From the NCBI GenBank assembly GCA_019054805.1, contig JAHQIY010000026.1, forward strand, positions 186,001 through 250,000: a stretch of DNA of 64,000 nt. Reading direction: 5' to 3'. The notes under the pieces are model-generated. The model was not told the origin of the DNA, made no database searches, and saw only the letters and a program-made list of their open reading frames with translations. The DNA is from Brachionus manjavacas. Its lineage: Eukaryota; Rotifera; Eurotatoria; Ploima; Brachionidae. Below are positions 10,362 to 21,400 of the stretch, in pieces. A program made the translations under genes and the position numbers. Each line of letters opens with the position of its first letter. The stretch's first letter is position 1.

Positions 10362-11389
10362 TCAGAGAAAACTAGCTGATATGAGATCACATGGATCAAA
10401 TGAAGTTAAATCTAAATTTAAATGATTCTCAAATTTAAACGAATTTAAGTCATTTAATTCGGTTTCGATGTCAAATTTTTGACTGTGCTCTGATTCAAAT
10501 TTTGATTCCAAATCAGATGATCCAGTGCTTAATAAATTAGTGGATATTTCATCAATCATTCGATCAATTTTTTCTATATCAATCATTTCTATCTGATTTT
10601 GACTATCCATCAGCAAATAATTGAGCGTTGCGTTTTCTTCATCATTGACTTCTTCAAAAGTTGAAAAATTAAAATCAGTTTTTTTCTCATTAAGTTGTCT
10701 TGGTTCGTTAAAAAGTGAATTTTGCGTCTCTGTACAATACTGATCAAATTCACCACTTTCAGAATTGCTAGTGTCAATTGAAAGCGATGTTTCGTCAACA
10801 TGGCTGGTCGAGCTCCACTTGTGCTGATCGAGCATGTTTTCTGTTTGCGATTGAGACTGGCATACATCAAAAAGCAAATCAGAATCTGAAATAGTTGCGC
10901 TCGAAGTAGTTTCTGCGGCAGAGAAACTCGAGAGACAGATACTGCTGATCTGACTACTTCAACACACAACTCTTCATTCTCTAATTTATTTTTTTCATCC
11001 TCTTTCTCATCTAGGCTTAATTTTGAAGCTTCAACAATTGTTTTGTACTTGACTAATTTTTTGTTTTCATCGGTTAAAATCTTTGATTTTTCTCTCAACA
11101 GATTGTTTTCATTTTTTAGTCTCACATTTTGTTCTTGGAGAAGACCGATTTCTTTTTCTAAATTTTCCATCTTAATTTTTTTTCGGTCACGAGCATTTTG
11201 AGCTGCTACTCGATTCTTCAACTTTCGACGAACTAGTTTCTCATCTTGGCTCAGGCTATTCAGTCTTTGGCGCTTTTTTTTCGGCGCATCTTCATTCAAT
11301 GAGTCAGTTGTCTTTTTTTCGTGAGACAATTTGTCATCTTGGACATTGAACACGTTTTGAATACGATTCGAATAGCTAAATGATGACAT
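10362..11389 (-). CDS. XBP1: XBP1, IRE1-spliced form (XBP1s)
   Basis: bZIP transcription factor of the unfolded protein response. Joining 11389-10945 to 10918-10362 after removing a 26-nt unconventional intron gives 333 residues (human XBP1s 376). A KKKRQRL basic patch is at 37-43, the basic region RRKLKNRVAAQNARDRKK at 54-71, with KNRVAAQ-ARDRKK matching animal XBP1. Leucine zipper heptads fall at L77, L84, L91, L98 and L105. Residues 1-149 are shared with the unspliced form. After the junction the frame changes to an acidic, Ser/Asp/Glu-rich tail (150-333), as expected for the XBP1s activation domain. No spliceosomal intron interrupts the coding part, unlike vertebrate XBP1. XBP1s would drive ER chaperone, ERAD and lipid-synthesis genes. 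Confidence 0.93.
10610..11389 (-). CDS. XBP1: XBP1, unspliced form (XBP1u)
   Basis: Without the 26-nt excision the same mRNA encodes 259 residues (human XBP1u 261). It shares residues 1-149 and then reads another frame. That frame contains a hydrophobic run (AQLFQILICFLMYASL, roughly 165-180) where vertebrate XBP1u has HR2, the segment that brings the nascent chain and mRNA to the ER membrane. The remaining tail is basic and low in recognisable motifs. I see no confident equivalent of the vertebrate translational-pausing peptide. That the tail anchors the mRNA here is inference. Confidence 0.85.
   Translation of the reverse strand: MSSFSYSNRIQNVFNVQDDKLSHEKKTTDSLNEDAPKKKRQRLNSLSQDEKLVRRKLKNRVAAQNARDRKKIKMENLEKEIGLLQEQNVRLKNENNLLREKSKILTDENKKLVKYKTIVEASKLSLDEKEDEKNKLENEELCVEVVRSAVSVSRVSLPQKLLRAQLFQILICFLMYASLNRKQKTCSISTSGARPAMLTKHRFQLTLAILKVVNLISIVQRRKIHFLTNQDNLMRKKLILIFQLLKKSMMKKTQRSIIC
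10909..10952 (-). promoter_or_regulatory. XBP1: paired IRE1 cleavage hairpins and 26-nt intron of XBP1
   Basis: Sense RNA forms hairpin 1 (10952-10936) CAGAU-CAGCAGU-AUCUG and hairpin 2 (10927-10909) GUUUCU-CUGCCGC-AGAAAC. Each has a seven-base loop fitting the IRE1 consensus CNG|CNGN with perfectly paired stems of 5 and 6 bp. Cleavage after the third loop base removes exactly 26 nt (10944-10919), the same length as the vertebrate XBP1 intron. Removal shifts the frame into the long acidic ORF. Confidence 0.95.
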
Positions 11390-11499
11390 ATCAAATTTTT
11401 TCTATGGATTTGGACATATAGAACTTTTTATAATTTATTCATATCAACAAAAAAAGAAAACAACTAAATCAAATCTAAATTTAAAAATGAAAAATTAAT

Positions 11500-12400
11500 A
11501 GTATAATGAAATTGGGATTCGGGGAGATAACTCTTATCTGATTCCACCAAAATTTATAGGGGATCTCATTAAGGAACAAACAAAGCCAGAAAAATGTTCC
11601 AAAAATCTAGAATTAATTCAAAATTAAAATCTTTTTAATTCACTGAATTCTAAGGTCAATGATGAAATCAAATTATTTCGTAGAGAAAAATGGAAGAATT
11701 TCTGTTGCTCCTTAAATTCGTTGATTCCTTCAAAATGCAATCTTTGGAAAAAAAAATGGAGCATAATAAGAAATCGGTGAGGTCAACTTGAGAAAGCTCC
11801 TCAGAAGAATCTAGCTTTAAAAAAGCTCAAGGACTCGATAGAAAATAATAATTGACTGAGAAAACAGAGGCCATCTCGTCACCCTGTGAAGACCTAACAA
11901 CCATTTATGAAACTAAAATCAAAAGTCTAAAACTAACGAGACGCCCGGGAGAAGATAAGATCCTTAATCCTGTGCATATGAATCAAGGTTAAAAATTTTA
12001 AATTTGAGGAGCCTTGAAGAGAGACGAAAAAGAGGTGATTTAATCCAAATGTACAAACTAGTCAAAGGTATGGAAAATATAAATTTAATTAATGGAATTA
12101 ATTATGCAAAAACAACAACAGGACCTAATTTAAGAAGACATGACAAAAGACTAGTGAGAGAACTGAACTAGAAGGGTCCTCATCGCTTCAACTTTTTAAC
12201 TAATAGAGTGGTGGACACAGAATGGTTTGTCAACAAAAGCGGTAAATGCTGTTTCACTCAACAGTTTCAAGGCAATAATCGACAAAGAAGTTTTTGGTAT
12301 GCTAAGGCTCTTAATGGGCCAGACGCCATACTGGCGTTGGTATAGCGATCATTTTCGCTGTACAGCAGTTCACAATACTACTCCTACTGTCCTTTAACTT
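11500..12400 (+). pseudogene. decayed LINE (CR1/jockey superfamily) with internal deletion
   Basis: Plus-strand frames give VNDEIKLFRREKWKNFC and LWKKKWSI (linker before the RT), then LTRRPGEDKILNPVHM (start of the RT). They then jump near 12000 to the C-terminus: SLEERRKRGDLIQMYKLVKG, then GPHRFNFLTNRVVDTEWF and TPYWRWYSDHF. The catalytic RT core is gone and there are several frameshifts. The C-terminal block is the usual R-G-D-L-I-x-M-y-K ... N-R-V-V motif of CR1-like LINEs. Dead copy. Confidence 0.75.
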
Positions 12401-14404
12401 CTTAAAAATTAAATCATGTTTAAGTCAAGTCAATAAAAAATTCAAGTCGATGGCTTGACTTAAAGATTTTAAAAAGTAAAGCTACTGACTTTACTTTGAA
12501 AAGACTAGAAAAAGAATTTTTTCTAGCTTTTGCACAAATCTGAGTTTATCTGAGTTTATAGATTTTTTTAAAAGATCTTTAAATCTCACTCTAATTTAAT
12601 AAGCATACCTCTAAATTTATAGGAACTCATCTAAATTAATTAGTAGTTCATCCAAATAAAACAAAATAAGATTAAAATTAAAAAATAGTTGGAGTTACAA
12701 AAATTCTATAACTTAACATTCAAAAATAAAAAATAAGTAAATTAGCTTAGAAAAGCAGCAAATGTAACTGCAATCATTAATCCGGTTAGGTATCGTGTCC
12801 AACATTGCTCAAAATTTAGAAAATAAATTGTGCTCAATTTGTAACATGCCAATGGTTAAAAGAATGTTCTTGTTTTAGATTTTTTTTATCTCCATTAGAG
12901 GTGACGGAAATTATGAGCCCACTTTAAAGCCTTGCCGAGATTAAACAGCTTAAATTAAGTAACAATTTTCGTGAATACAATTATAATGAATTAATTTTAT
13001 TGTTTTGCTTGAAACATTTTCATATGAATTTAGCCCTGGTTGATCATTGATTTTAGAAGGAAATTCCTGTAATACGAACTTTTTCTTCAAACCAATGTTT
13101 TGTTCGCTCCTTAGAAGTTAAAAAGATTATTAAACTGTCCAAGCTTTTTAGTTTAATTTACATTTTATTTGATATTATGTGAGCTGAACGGATGAGCTAA
13201 GTTCAAATCCAAATTTTGATTACTACTCTTGTTTTAATCTTAAATAATTAAACACTTATTATACAAATCTAATTGAATTCAACATGATTAAGCATATTTA
13301 GCAAATACATGTACAGTAAATGATATATTAATTTAATTTTATAATATTTCAATTTCAATTTATATTCACAATTTCGAAATTATTTTTTGATATCTAACGT
13401 GTTCCTTTTCTATTGGTAAATTATAATTAACTACATAAAATGCTATGAAGAAGAAGCTGATATGTGCTAATTTCACAATAAATTCTTCAAAAACAACTTA
13501 CTTATGACTTTAAATTATCTTCTGCAAAGGACAAAGCTAAAAAAATTCTATTTTAGAAATAACAAAACCTCTGCAAGGAGCTTTTTTGATTCCAAGGTTC
13601 TGTCTAATGTAAAAATGCTGAAATTGATTCCTTTTTGATGCATTCGATGACTTAGTTGCACACTTTTTAGTCTGTTTAATGAGAAATTTTAAATTTTGTA
13701 AATCTGGCTATAAGGTTCTATTTTGGTTGTGTTAGGTTGCCAAATAAAGATTCGAAAAAAAAATTTTTGCGACTGGTGACAGGAATAAAGCCTAAAAAAT
13801 GCCAAAAAATGCCATTACTACGATTCACATAAAGTGCCTTAAACCTTGAGAACTTTTCTCTAGCCAAGATAATTTGCCATCGATGGGATAGATAAAAAAT
13901 GGATTTTTTTTTCTGGTAAATTGAGATTATTTAAAATAATCGAAATAATATAAAAAAAGATTTGTGTTTTACCAAAAAATGATGACATGAATTTATCATA
14001 TTTGTTATCAAAAAGTTCATACTTTAAATATTATTATTTAAGAAGAAGTTTTCGTTAACATATTTTAAATTAGCTCAGAAATATTTCTACTAAATGAAAA
14101 TTTAACAAATTTGTTATTAAAAGCAATAAAAATTTTTCTAATTTAAGATTAAACGTTAAACAATAAATATTTCAAAAAATTTTTGTATTTGGATAAGAAC
14201 CCTTTTTTTTAATTAAAAATTAAAAAGCCCTATAATGTAGCTATATTTTTTTTAATTAAAAACTATTTAAAATGCCATTAAAAAATTATCTTTATTTGAA
14301 TTTATATTTATTTAATATTTTTTTCTTTACCAAAAGGAACACGCCTTTTGAAAAAAAAAGTTTAATTTTTCTTATTAAATATAGAAAATTTTTTATATTC
14401 ATAT
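12401..14404. other. intergenic AT-rich DNA
   Basis: No supported gene. 12420-12500 has several AAGTCAAGTC/GACTTGACTT motifs, which recur in the hAT-type MITEs near 33.5 kb, and is probably a decayed copy. Nothing else is recognised. Confidence 0.5.
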
Positions 14405-14645
14405 CAATTTTTAACAAACAAAGTTGTTGAACCATGGAATAAGCTACCAAAAGAAGTAATATCAGCAAGGACAGTAAATACTTTCAAGGCTCTAATTTAC
14501 AAAGAAATATTCGAATTGAGTTCATAAGGACTGTAATTACCTAAATGGCTAAACACAAAATTTGCGCTGGTATAGAGCACTATCCCGTATTAACTTCTAT
14601 TAATATTACTACTATTAAAAAATTTATACTACTGATAATTTTTTA
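14405..14645 (+). pseudogene. LINE (CR1-like) C-terminal relic
   Basis: Translation gives TNKVVEPWNKLPKEVISART followed by NTFKALIYKEIFEL, then stops and a short ATTACT-rich tail. This is the conserved C-terminal N-R-V-V-x-x-W-N-x-L-P motif of CR1/L2-type proteins. It is a fragment only and cannot be active. Confidence 0.7.
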
Positions 14646-17498
14646 TTCAAAAATAAAAATAGCTTAATCTATTGATCAAATTTTATGATTTCTTAAAGTT
14701 GCGTCCAGATATCAATCCAATATTTATTACCTTAGTTTGAAAATCTATAGAATTAAACAGGGTTATTGAGGTTCAAAGTAATGCATCAAAAAAAATTCAA
14801 GAAAATCATTTATTTAAAGTTAATTAACGTTTTTAACAATTAAGACAAGGATCGTAGCGGTACTGTATATATTTTTAATTAGACCTTGAAGTCAAAAATT
14901 GAATACATTCTTGAGTGATAATTTAAAAGCTCTAGAAAATACTAGAAATTATTTTATCAATAATTTTTAATCATTTTTTACAATCTAAATATCAAAAACA
15001 TTAACTAGGATTCACATATAAATGTAAAAGATGCTTTATTAGTAAGGAATCTAGGCTTATTGTATTGTTTTATATAATTAATTTATAAATTTTTATTTTA
15101 TTGTTTAAATAATAATCGTTAAATATTTTAAATTTTTTATTCTTATTTATTAGATTGCTTCATATTTACAAAAATGTTTGTTTGCATTTTTAATTCAATT
15201 ATTATATTTTAAAAAATTAAAAAATAGCTAGATTTTTTCGAAATTAAAATTTAAAACTTGAATTCAAAATTATCTAAGCTTTTAATTTATCGAGAAATTA
15301 AATTTAATATAAAAACTTATTTTTTTTTAAATTTTTATTTCTTCTGAAAAATTTAACATTCTACAGGTATAAAATTTTCAATGAAAAAATAATATGGTTT
15401 TCTTTAATTAAACTTAAAAAAAAGATAAAAATTCTCAACATCATGGTTACAATACTCAATGCATTCTTAAATTTAATCTTAATATTAATAAAGGAGGAAA
15501 ATGAAATTATTTTTTTTTTTAAATTAAAATAAGTCATTTCAGATGGTAAAGATTTGAATGTTGGTCAGTTTTATTTTATTTAGTTGTTTATTTGTTTCAA
15601 GCTAATTTTACTTAAGATTAAAAACAAAAATAAAAAATCTAAAAATAAAACAAAATAAACAAATTAAAAAACAGATGTAAGTAATGAATTTCAAAAATTT
15701 CAAAAATACAGTTCATAGACAAAAGATAGCAATAGGAAATAATTTTTTCAATTAAGACCCTCTTCGACTTATTTACATATCAATTAAGTGCAAAGAGAGT
15801 TAAATACTCTTTTTAAAATTGACCCTAAGAAAGTGCTATATTATTTGGAGGAATTCTCCAAAGTTCCTTTTTTTACCTTTAAAAACCTTTTAAGATGCTA
15901 GAAAATTAGCTTTTTTTTATTAGCTTTAATTTTTTTACATAGGGATTTTTTTAAATAATAAGATTATACTGTAATTCATGAATAGTTTATTTAGTTGATA
16001 TTAGTTGTTAGAAATGTATAGCTCCTTCATTTGAAATAAAATTTTTTCCAAGAGCCCTAAATAAGTCAATAAAATGATTATAAACAATAATTAAAATAAG
16101 TAGTTATTTTATAAATTTAATGTAAAAATGTTTTTTCAAGTAAGTACTAAATACTTTTCTTGATTTTTTATATTTGCAAAACTATGTAAAATTATTAACT
16201 TTAAAACTGTTTTGTGGATAAAAATGGTCTGGTTAACATGAAAATCGATCTCTGTATTAAATTTAAATAAATGATTAATTCAAACCTTTCTTAATTGAAA
16301 TTTAAAAAAGTTTAAAAATGACATCATGATCATTAGCTTTAATTTGTCAATGTTCTTGTTTAAATCTCATAACTTATTTTCTGAGAAGTGAAAATTTTCT
16401 TAATTTATTGAATATTTTCACAAATAATTAACAGAGTAAATGATGCAAATTTGTTTGTTACAGACCCAAATACCAAAAATGGATTCAGTTTTTTTTTAAA
16501 TCAGCGAAAATAATTCGATCGTTTAAAAAAACTTATAAATTTAAAGATATATGGATAATACGAAAATTTATTTAAAAGTTAAACAGTTGTTAGCTTTCAT
16601 CTAAATCATTCCTCATATTCATTTCATTTTCTGTTAATTTTTAGATTTTGTTGTCTACTTTTGTTGATAGTCTGGATGCTGCTGTTTTAAATTTGAACGT
16701 TTTTCAGAAATTTTATTTATAGAGAGTTAAAGTTTGCCATGATTTATTATAATAAATTTGAAATGCTTGAAACCAAGATTAGGGGTGAAAAATAAAATCG
16801 CTCAGTAATACTTTTAGGACGCATTTAAACTTTAAAGAAACTGTCACCGTCTTTTTTTTGAAAATTTATTTATTACATTAATGCATATTTCAATTTTGAT
16901 AAATCATTCAAAATTAAATTCTAAATTTGCTTTCTCTTTTTATATAATCAAAAAATATACTTGTAAATAAAACACTTTATTGTAGAAATGTCTAAAAGGA
17001 ATTAGAATAAGACATTTTCTACTTGAAATAATTTGTACTTTTTATTAATTATTTATTTAAATTTGTTTACTCAAATATGAAATTTTTTGGTGAAAAATGG
17101 CAACTAGTGCAAAAACCAAATTTTACCTCATTGCAAAATAATTATTCCAAAATAAGACATTGGTAGTACACTTTTTAAAATGTTAACTAAACTTTGCTTT
17201 AAAGTTGCAAAAATGCGATTTTTATTTTTCTTAATTTTAATTTATCTAATAAATATTATCACTTTTTATATTTCCCAAATTAATTAAAAATTTATTCTCA
17301 AATCGAAAATCGAATTAATTTTCAATATTTTTTCTAAGAAAATTTGAAGTCAGTATCGAAAAAAATTTCTAGTACAATGCAAATTTAAATTTCTATTTTA
17401 TAATTTTTTTTAAAATAAAAAATGAAATAATCCATCGTATATAAATCCTTATTAGATTGTAATTTTTATTTAGATTTTGAAAACCATTTATTCTAATA
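14646..17498. other. intergenic AT-rich DNA
   Basis: No coding frame, RNA gene or transposon end identified. It should contain the promoter and 5' UTR of the cold-shock protein gene at its right end. Confidence 0.55.
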
Positions 17499-18099
17499 AT
17501 GTCATCGGAAAGTTCTTTTAAATCGCATGAAATGGCAAATTCTATACCGGAAAATAAAGAACTAGAAACCCCTATAAAAAATTATATCGATCATCTAAAT
17601 GAGCACCATCTTGACCTAATCCCACATAAACGAACAAGAACCTTATCTGAGTACGCAATCAATAACTAAATAACTAACCCATTAAATTATTTTTTTTAAG
17701 ACATGAAAGAATCGCTAATGGACCTACATTTAGAGGAACAATAATTTCATTTTGTAGAAATAAAGGTCATGGATTCATTAAACCTGACGATGAATCAGAA
17801 CCACTATTTGTTCATATTTCAGAGTAAGATTATGGATTCATTTAGTGATGTTTTGTTTTCTAAAATTTTTTTTAAACTAAAAGCATTGAAGGCTCTTGGT
17901 GTCCTAAAGAAGGTGATATTGTTTCTTTCAAAAAAGAGCTTGTGCCTCCTAAAAATATCAAGTAGTTTATTAAATTAAAAATCGAATTAGACCTTGTCAC
18001 GATTAAAATTTAATTAGATATCAAGCAATTCATGTGCATTTTGTTCATTTGAAGGAAGGAGTAAAACATGAGCACTGGGACACAAATCAAGCAAATTAA
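17499..18099 (+). CDS. CARHSP1: cold-shock-domain RNA-binding protein, CARHSP1/CSDC2 type
   Basis: Four exons (17499-17650, 17701-17823, 17884-17961, 18018-18099), each boundary GT/AG and each intron in phase 2, encode 144 residues (human CARHSP1 147). The N-terminus holds PHKRTRTLSE, matching the RRTRTFS phosphorylation motif of the family. The cold-shock domain follows: FRGTIISFCRNKGHGFI, with the RNP1-like K-G-H-G-F-I, and LFVHIS (RNP2-like), then WCPKEGDIVSFKK and PPKN. The end AIHVHFVHLKEGVKHEHW parallels the family C-terminus. These proteins bind mRNA 3' UTRs and alter stability. CARHSP1 and CSDC2 are paralogues in vertebrates, so the one-to-one name is approximate. Confidence 0.92.
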
Positions 18100-18568
18100 A
18101 TTTTGATGGACGCATGACTTAGAATTTTTCTATCTTTATTTTTATTACGATATTGGATTTTTTAAAGAGAAGACTTAAAATAAATACTTATATTTTGAAT
18201 AAAAATCATTTATTCAAACTTTTTATTTATTTTTATTTATTTATCATAAATAACTCAGATAATTTATAACGAAGATTTTATCTTGGTTTATAATCAATTT
18301 GTCGATTTTAAAAAACTTCTGTTTACTTACCTCTGTAATAATTTTTTATTATCGAAAATAAAGCCTCTTAGGTATTTCGAAAAATTCATAAAAAAATCTT
18401 AAGAATTTAATAAAAAAGTAAAAAATAATTAAACTGAATTAAAAAAGTAAGTTAATGATCAATAATGTCTTTATTTGCCAATAAACGAAAAAATTTGTAA
18501 ATAATTTTGTTGTGGAATCTTTGTGAAATTTTTTATTAGAAATTAACTAATTTCAATTCTTGTTTTAG

Positions 18569-18708
18569 TTTATGAAAGTCAGTTGATTGTCAGTACGTAT
18601 TTCTCATTTAATAATCGTCCTTTTTCTATCCTAGTGGAAAATGGAGAAGTCTTTTTGAGAAACGGATCTGATCTGACACAGAGGTTTCTGCATCGAGTTG
18701 ATCATTGA
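18569..18708 (+). CDS. possible terminal exon or small coding fragment, unknown
   Basis: After a T-rich tract ending in TTTTAG, an open frame of about 45 codons reads YESQLIVSTYFSFNNRPF, then SILVENGEVFLRN, GSDLTQRFLHRVDH and stop. The composition is protein-like and more GC-rich than its flanks. I see no start codon, no confident upstream exon and no family I can name. It could be the last exon of a short gene or a relic of a transposon protein. Confidence 0.3.
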
Positions 18709-19429
18709 CACCGCAATTATATTATTTGTATTTCTCATTTAGGAATTTAAAAATCAAAATTGTTTAAGCCAATTTTTTTCTCTCACTAAAAAATATTAAT
18801 TTTTTTTCTTTTTCCTTTACTTTCATGTTCTAATGATCTTATTTAAAAGATAATTTCTTATTTCAGTTGATCAATTAATGAAGATTAAAAAAATGGTAAA
18901 AAGTTTAGAATTTTTCTTTTTTTAGTATTTAAACTAGCATCTTTAGCTGTATTACAAGACAAAACAAGCCAAAACTCTTTTTGACATAAATTTATTAATT
19001 TCTAGACCTTAATTTTCAGTTTCTAATTATGAAGAACTTTTTTAAGATATTTAAAGTTATCTTGATGATGACCAATGTGTCAATGTATCTCCCCCTTCAA
19101 CTCATTTTTAAAAATTTTGCATATTTCTTGTTTACGGATTTAAAACCTGAAAAGTGTATTTAACATTATATAATAATCTGGGAGGTCATCTTTGCTTACT
19201 AGGGCTAATTTCCTTATAGCTAATATTAAAATTGACAAGAATGTTTCATATAGCTAATTGATGTAAATTACCGTAATTTTACTCACAAAAAAATTGTTTA
19301 TAATTTTAAAAAATTTTTGTGTTTTTTTTATGAAAAATTGAACAATTTTTCATAAATTTGTATCAAATAATTTCTATTGCTTGTAATAAGAAGCTTTAAT
19401 ATTTCTTTTTTCCTTTATCACTCTTTTTG
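18709..19429. other. intergenic AT-rich DNA
   Basis: No gene or repeat recognised until the RTE LINE 3' end near 19.4 kb. Confidence 0.5.
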
Positions 19430-20615
19430 GAGCATAGGGTCATTACTTTTGATTTCCACTCAAGTCGATCGTTTGCCTTTACCCTTGCTTCTCCTCATGT
19501 CATTCCCATTTCGATGAGTTCTTTCGTGATTGTTGACCTCTATGTTACTGCTGGTCGTCCTACCTTACGTCGCCCTTGAGGCATCCATTGAAGGGCTCTT
19601 TTTGGTATCCGTGTTTCTTTCATTCTAAGTACATACCCGAGCCATCGCAGTCTTTTGTTCTTAATGCATTGACTTAATGGCTCTGAATTTGTTCTTCGGT
19701 ATAGGTCAGCATTCGACAATGTCTCAGGCCAGTGTATCCAGAGAATTCGCCACAGGCTTCCCGTGTGGAAGGTGTTAAGACTTTTCCTGTCAGATTCACA
19801 CATCCCCCAATATTCACTTACGTACATCAGTGTTGCTTTTGTTTCATTGTTGTATAGCTTAGGTTTTGTTTTCTTACTGTAGCCGGTTGACTTCCATACT
19901 GGTTTGAGTCTTGCGAAGGCACTCTTTGCTTTACCAATTCTATTCTTAATGTCTCTGTGTGTTCCCAACGTTGTACTGATTGTGCTGCCTAGGTATGTGA
20001 ATTCATTTACACAATCGATTGGTGTTCCATCGATGGTGATCGGGGTATCCAATTTGGTGTTTATGCACATAACTTTCATTTTGGCCCCATTTATTTCGAG
20101 TCTGATTGGTTTAGCATTGTTCGCCAACTCTTGGGTCTTAAATGCATATGTGCTTTTGTATTAGATACTAGCTGCAGATCGTCCAGAAAGTCTAAGTCTT
20201 CAAGCTTTGCTGTTTATCCCCATTGTATACCCCTCGCACTGGCAGTTGTTTTCTTCATGACATAGTCAATCAATATTAGGAATAGTGTCGGAGAGAGAAC
20301 GCACCCTTGTCTGACTCCTGTGCACACTTTGAAGCTCTCAGATTGTCCTTTTTCCAGAATCACGCTACACTCGAATTTCTCCTAGAAGAGTTTTATCAAG
20401 TTAACTATCTTCTGTGGCAGGCCATATGATTTCAATATTGCCCACAAGGTTTCTCTGTGTATGCTATCAAAGGCTTTTTTGAAGTCAATGAAGTTAAGAT
20501 ACACAGGGCTATTCCATTCCAGACTTTGTTCTATGATGTTCCTAATGATGTGTAAATATCTGGTCTATGCATCCTCTACCTCGTCTAAATCCTGCTTGTT
20601 CTTCTCTAAGTATAA
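19430..20615 (-). pseudogene. RTE-type LINE, 3' half (RT palm to C-terminus)
   Basis: Minus strand from about 20612 reads REEQAGFRRGRGCIDQIFT, FKKAFDSIHRETLW, VRQGCVLSPTLFL (RT domains) and LEDLDFLDDLQLV (degraded F-A-D-D box). A 195-codon open frame (19540-20127) follows, with EFTYLGSTIST, IGKAKSAFARLKPVW and RWLGYVLRM...QGRRKVGRP. These are RTE-clade motifs. Stops and frameshifts show it is dead. It joins head to head with the inverted 5' segment at 20.62 kb. Confidence 0.85.
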
Positions 20616-20619
20616 CATC

Positions 20620-21400
20620 CAAGGAGTTCCTGATTCAACATTAGTGAAAGACAAAAAGGATCGTATCATAACAACTGAAAAAGAGCAAGGGCAAAGATGG
20701 GTTGAGCACTTTAGAGAAGTTCTAAATAGACCAGAACCTATAGAGTCTCTATAGCCTGAAGCAGCTAGCACTGACCTCGATATTAACACCAAAGTGCCAA
20801 GCGTAAAAGAAAAAGAAGCTGCGATAAATTTGCCGCACCGACTTCCATTTCTGCGCCAAGAGGTAATAGAAGAGCGAGATTGAGACGAGAATTGGTGATG
20901 AACTGTAATCAACGATATAACTTTTTCTGCAATCGAATTGTCAATGACCGGAACGATCTTTACGACTCCATCATCACCGCCAAAAGTACCAACGACTTCA
21001 AAAGCAAGCTTGACAAAACAGCAACTTAATTACGGCAAGTGGCTACCACACAGGGTGTCGTCACCCATCGCATTTTGCATCAATTCGCGACTTGTAGTCT
21101 ACCCCTTACTACTACTACTACTACTACTAAAGGCTCTGAAAAAACAGAAAAGTCCCGGGTATTGACGGAGTCACAGTAGAATGTTGAAGGCTGACAGTAG
21201 GACCAAAATAGGGATATTACAAGACCTCTTCAGGAAGATATAGCGACAAGAAATCATACCAGAGGACTGGTATAAAGGTCTAATAGTTAAGCTCACTAAG
21301 AAAGGTAACAAAATGATCTGTGAAAATTGGCGAGGAATAACACTGTTACCAATATCAAGCAAGGCGTTCTGCAGCATAATACTGGATAGCTTTAATAATA
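20620..21400 (+). pseudogene. same RTE LINE, 5' segment in inverted orientation
   Basis: Plus strand reads VKDKKDRIITTEKEQGQRWV, EHFREVLNRPEP, a break at 20.8-21.1 kb, then KALKKQKSPGIDGVTVEML, DWYKGLIVKLTKKG and WRGITLLPISSKAFC. These are the RT regions immediately N-terminal to REEQAGFRRGR in RTE proteins. The segment ends at 21.39 kb exactly where the minus-strand half begins in protein order. This is the layout expected from twin priming during target-primed reverse transcription. Confidence 0.85.
20815..21125 (+). pseudogene. CR1/L2-like LINE 3' fragment inserted in the RTE LINE
   Basis: The RTE reading is interrupted by NQRYNFFCNRIVNDRNDLYD followed by SIITAKSTNDFKSKLDK and stop, a CR1/L2-like C-terminus. 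It is closed by a CTA microsatellite (about 21102-21129) that looks like the element's own 3' tail. RTE sequence resumes right after it. A short 5'-truncated insertion. Confidence 0.7.

Noticed and set aside
19904-20164. 86-codon plus-strand frame
   Set aside because: Antisense shadow of the RTE reverse transcriptase, which has clear family motifs on minus.
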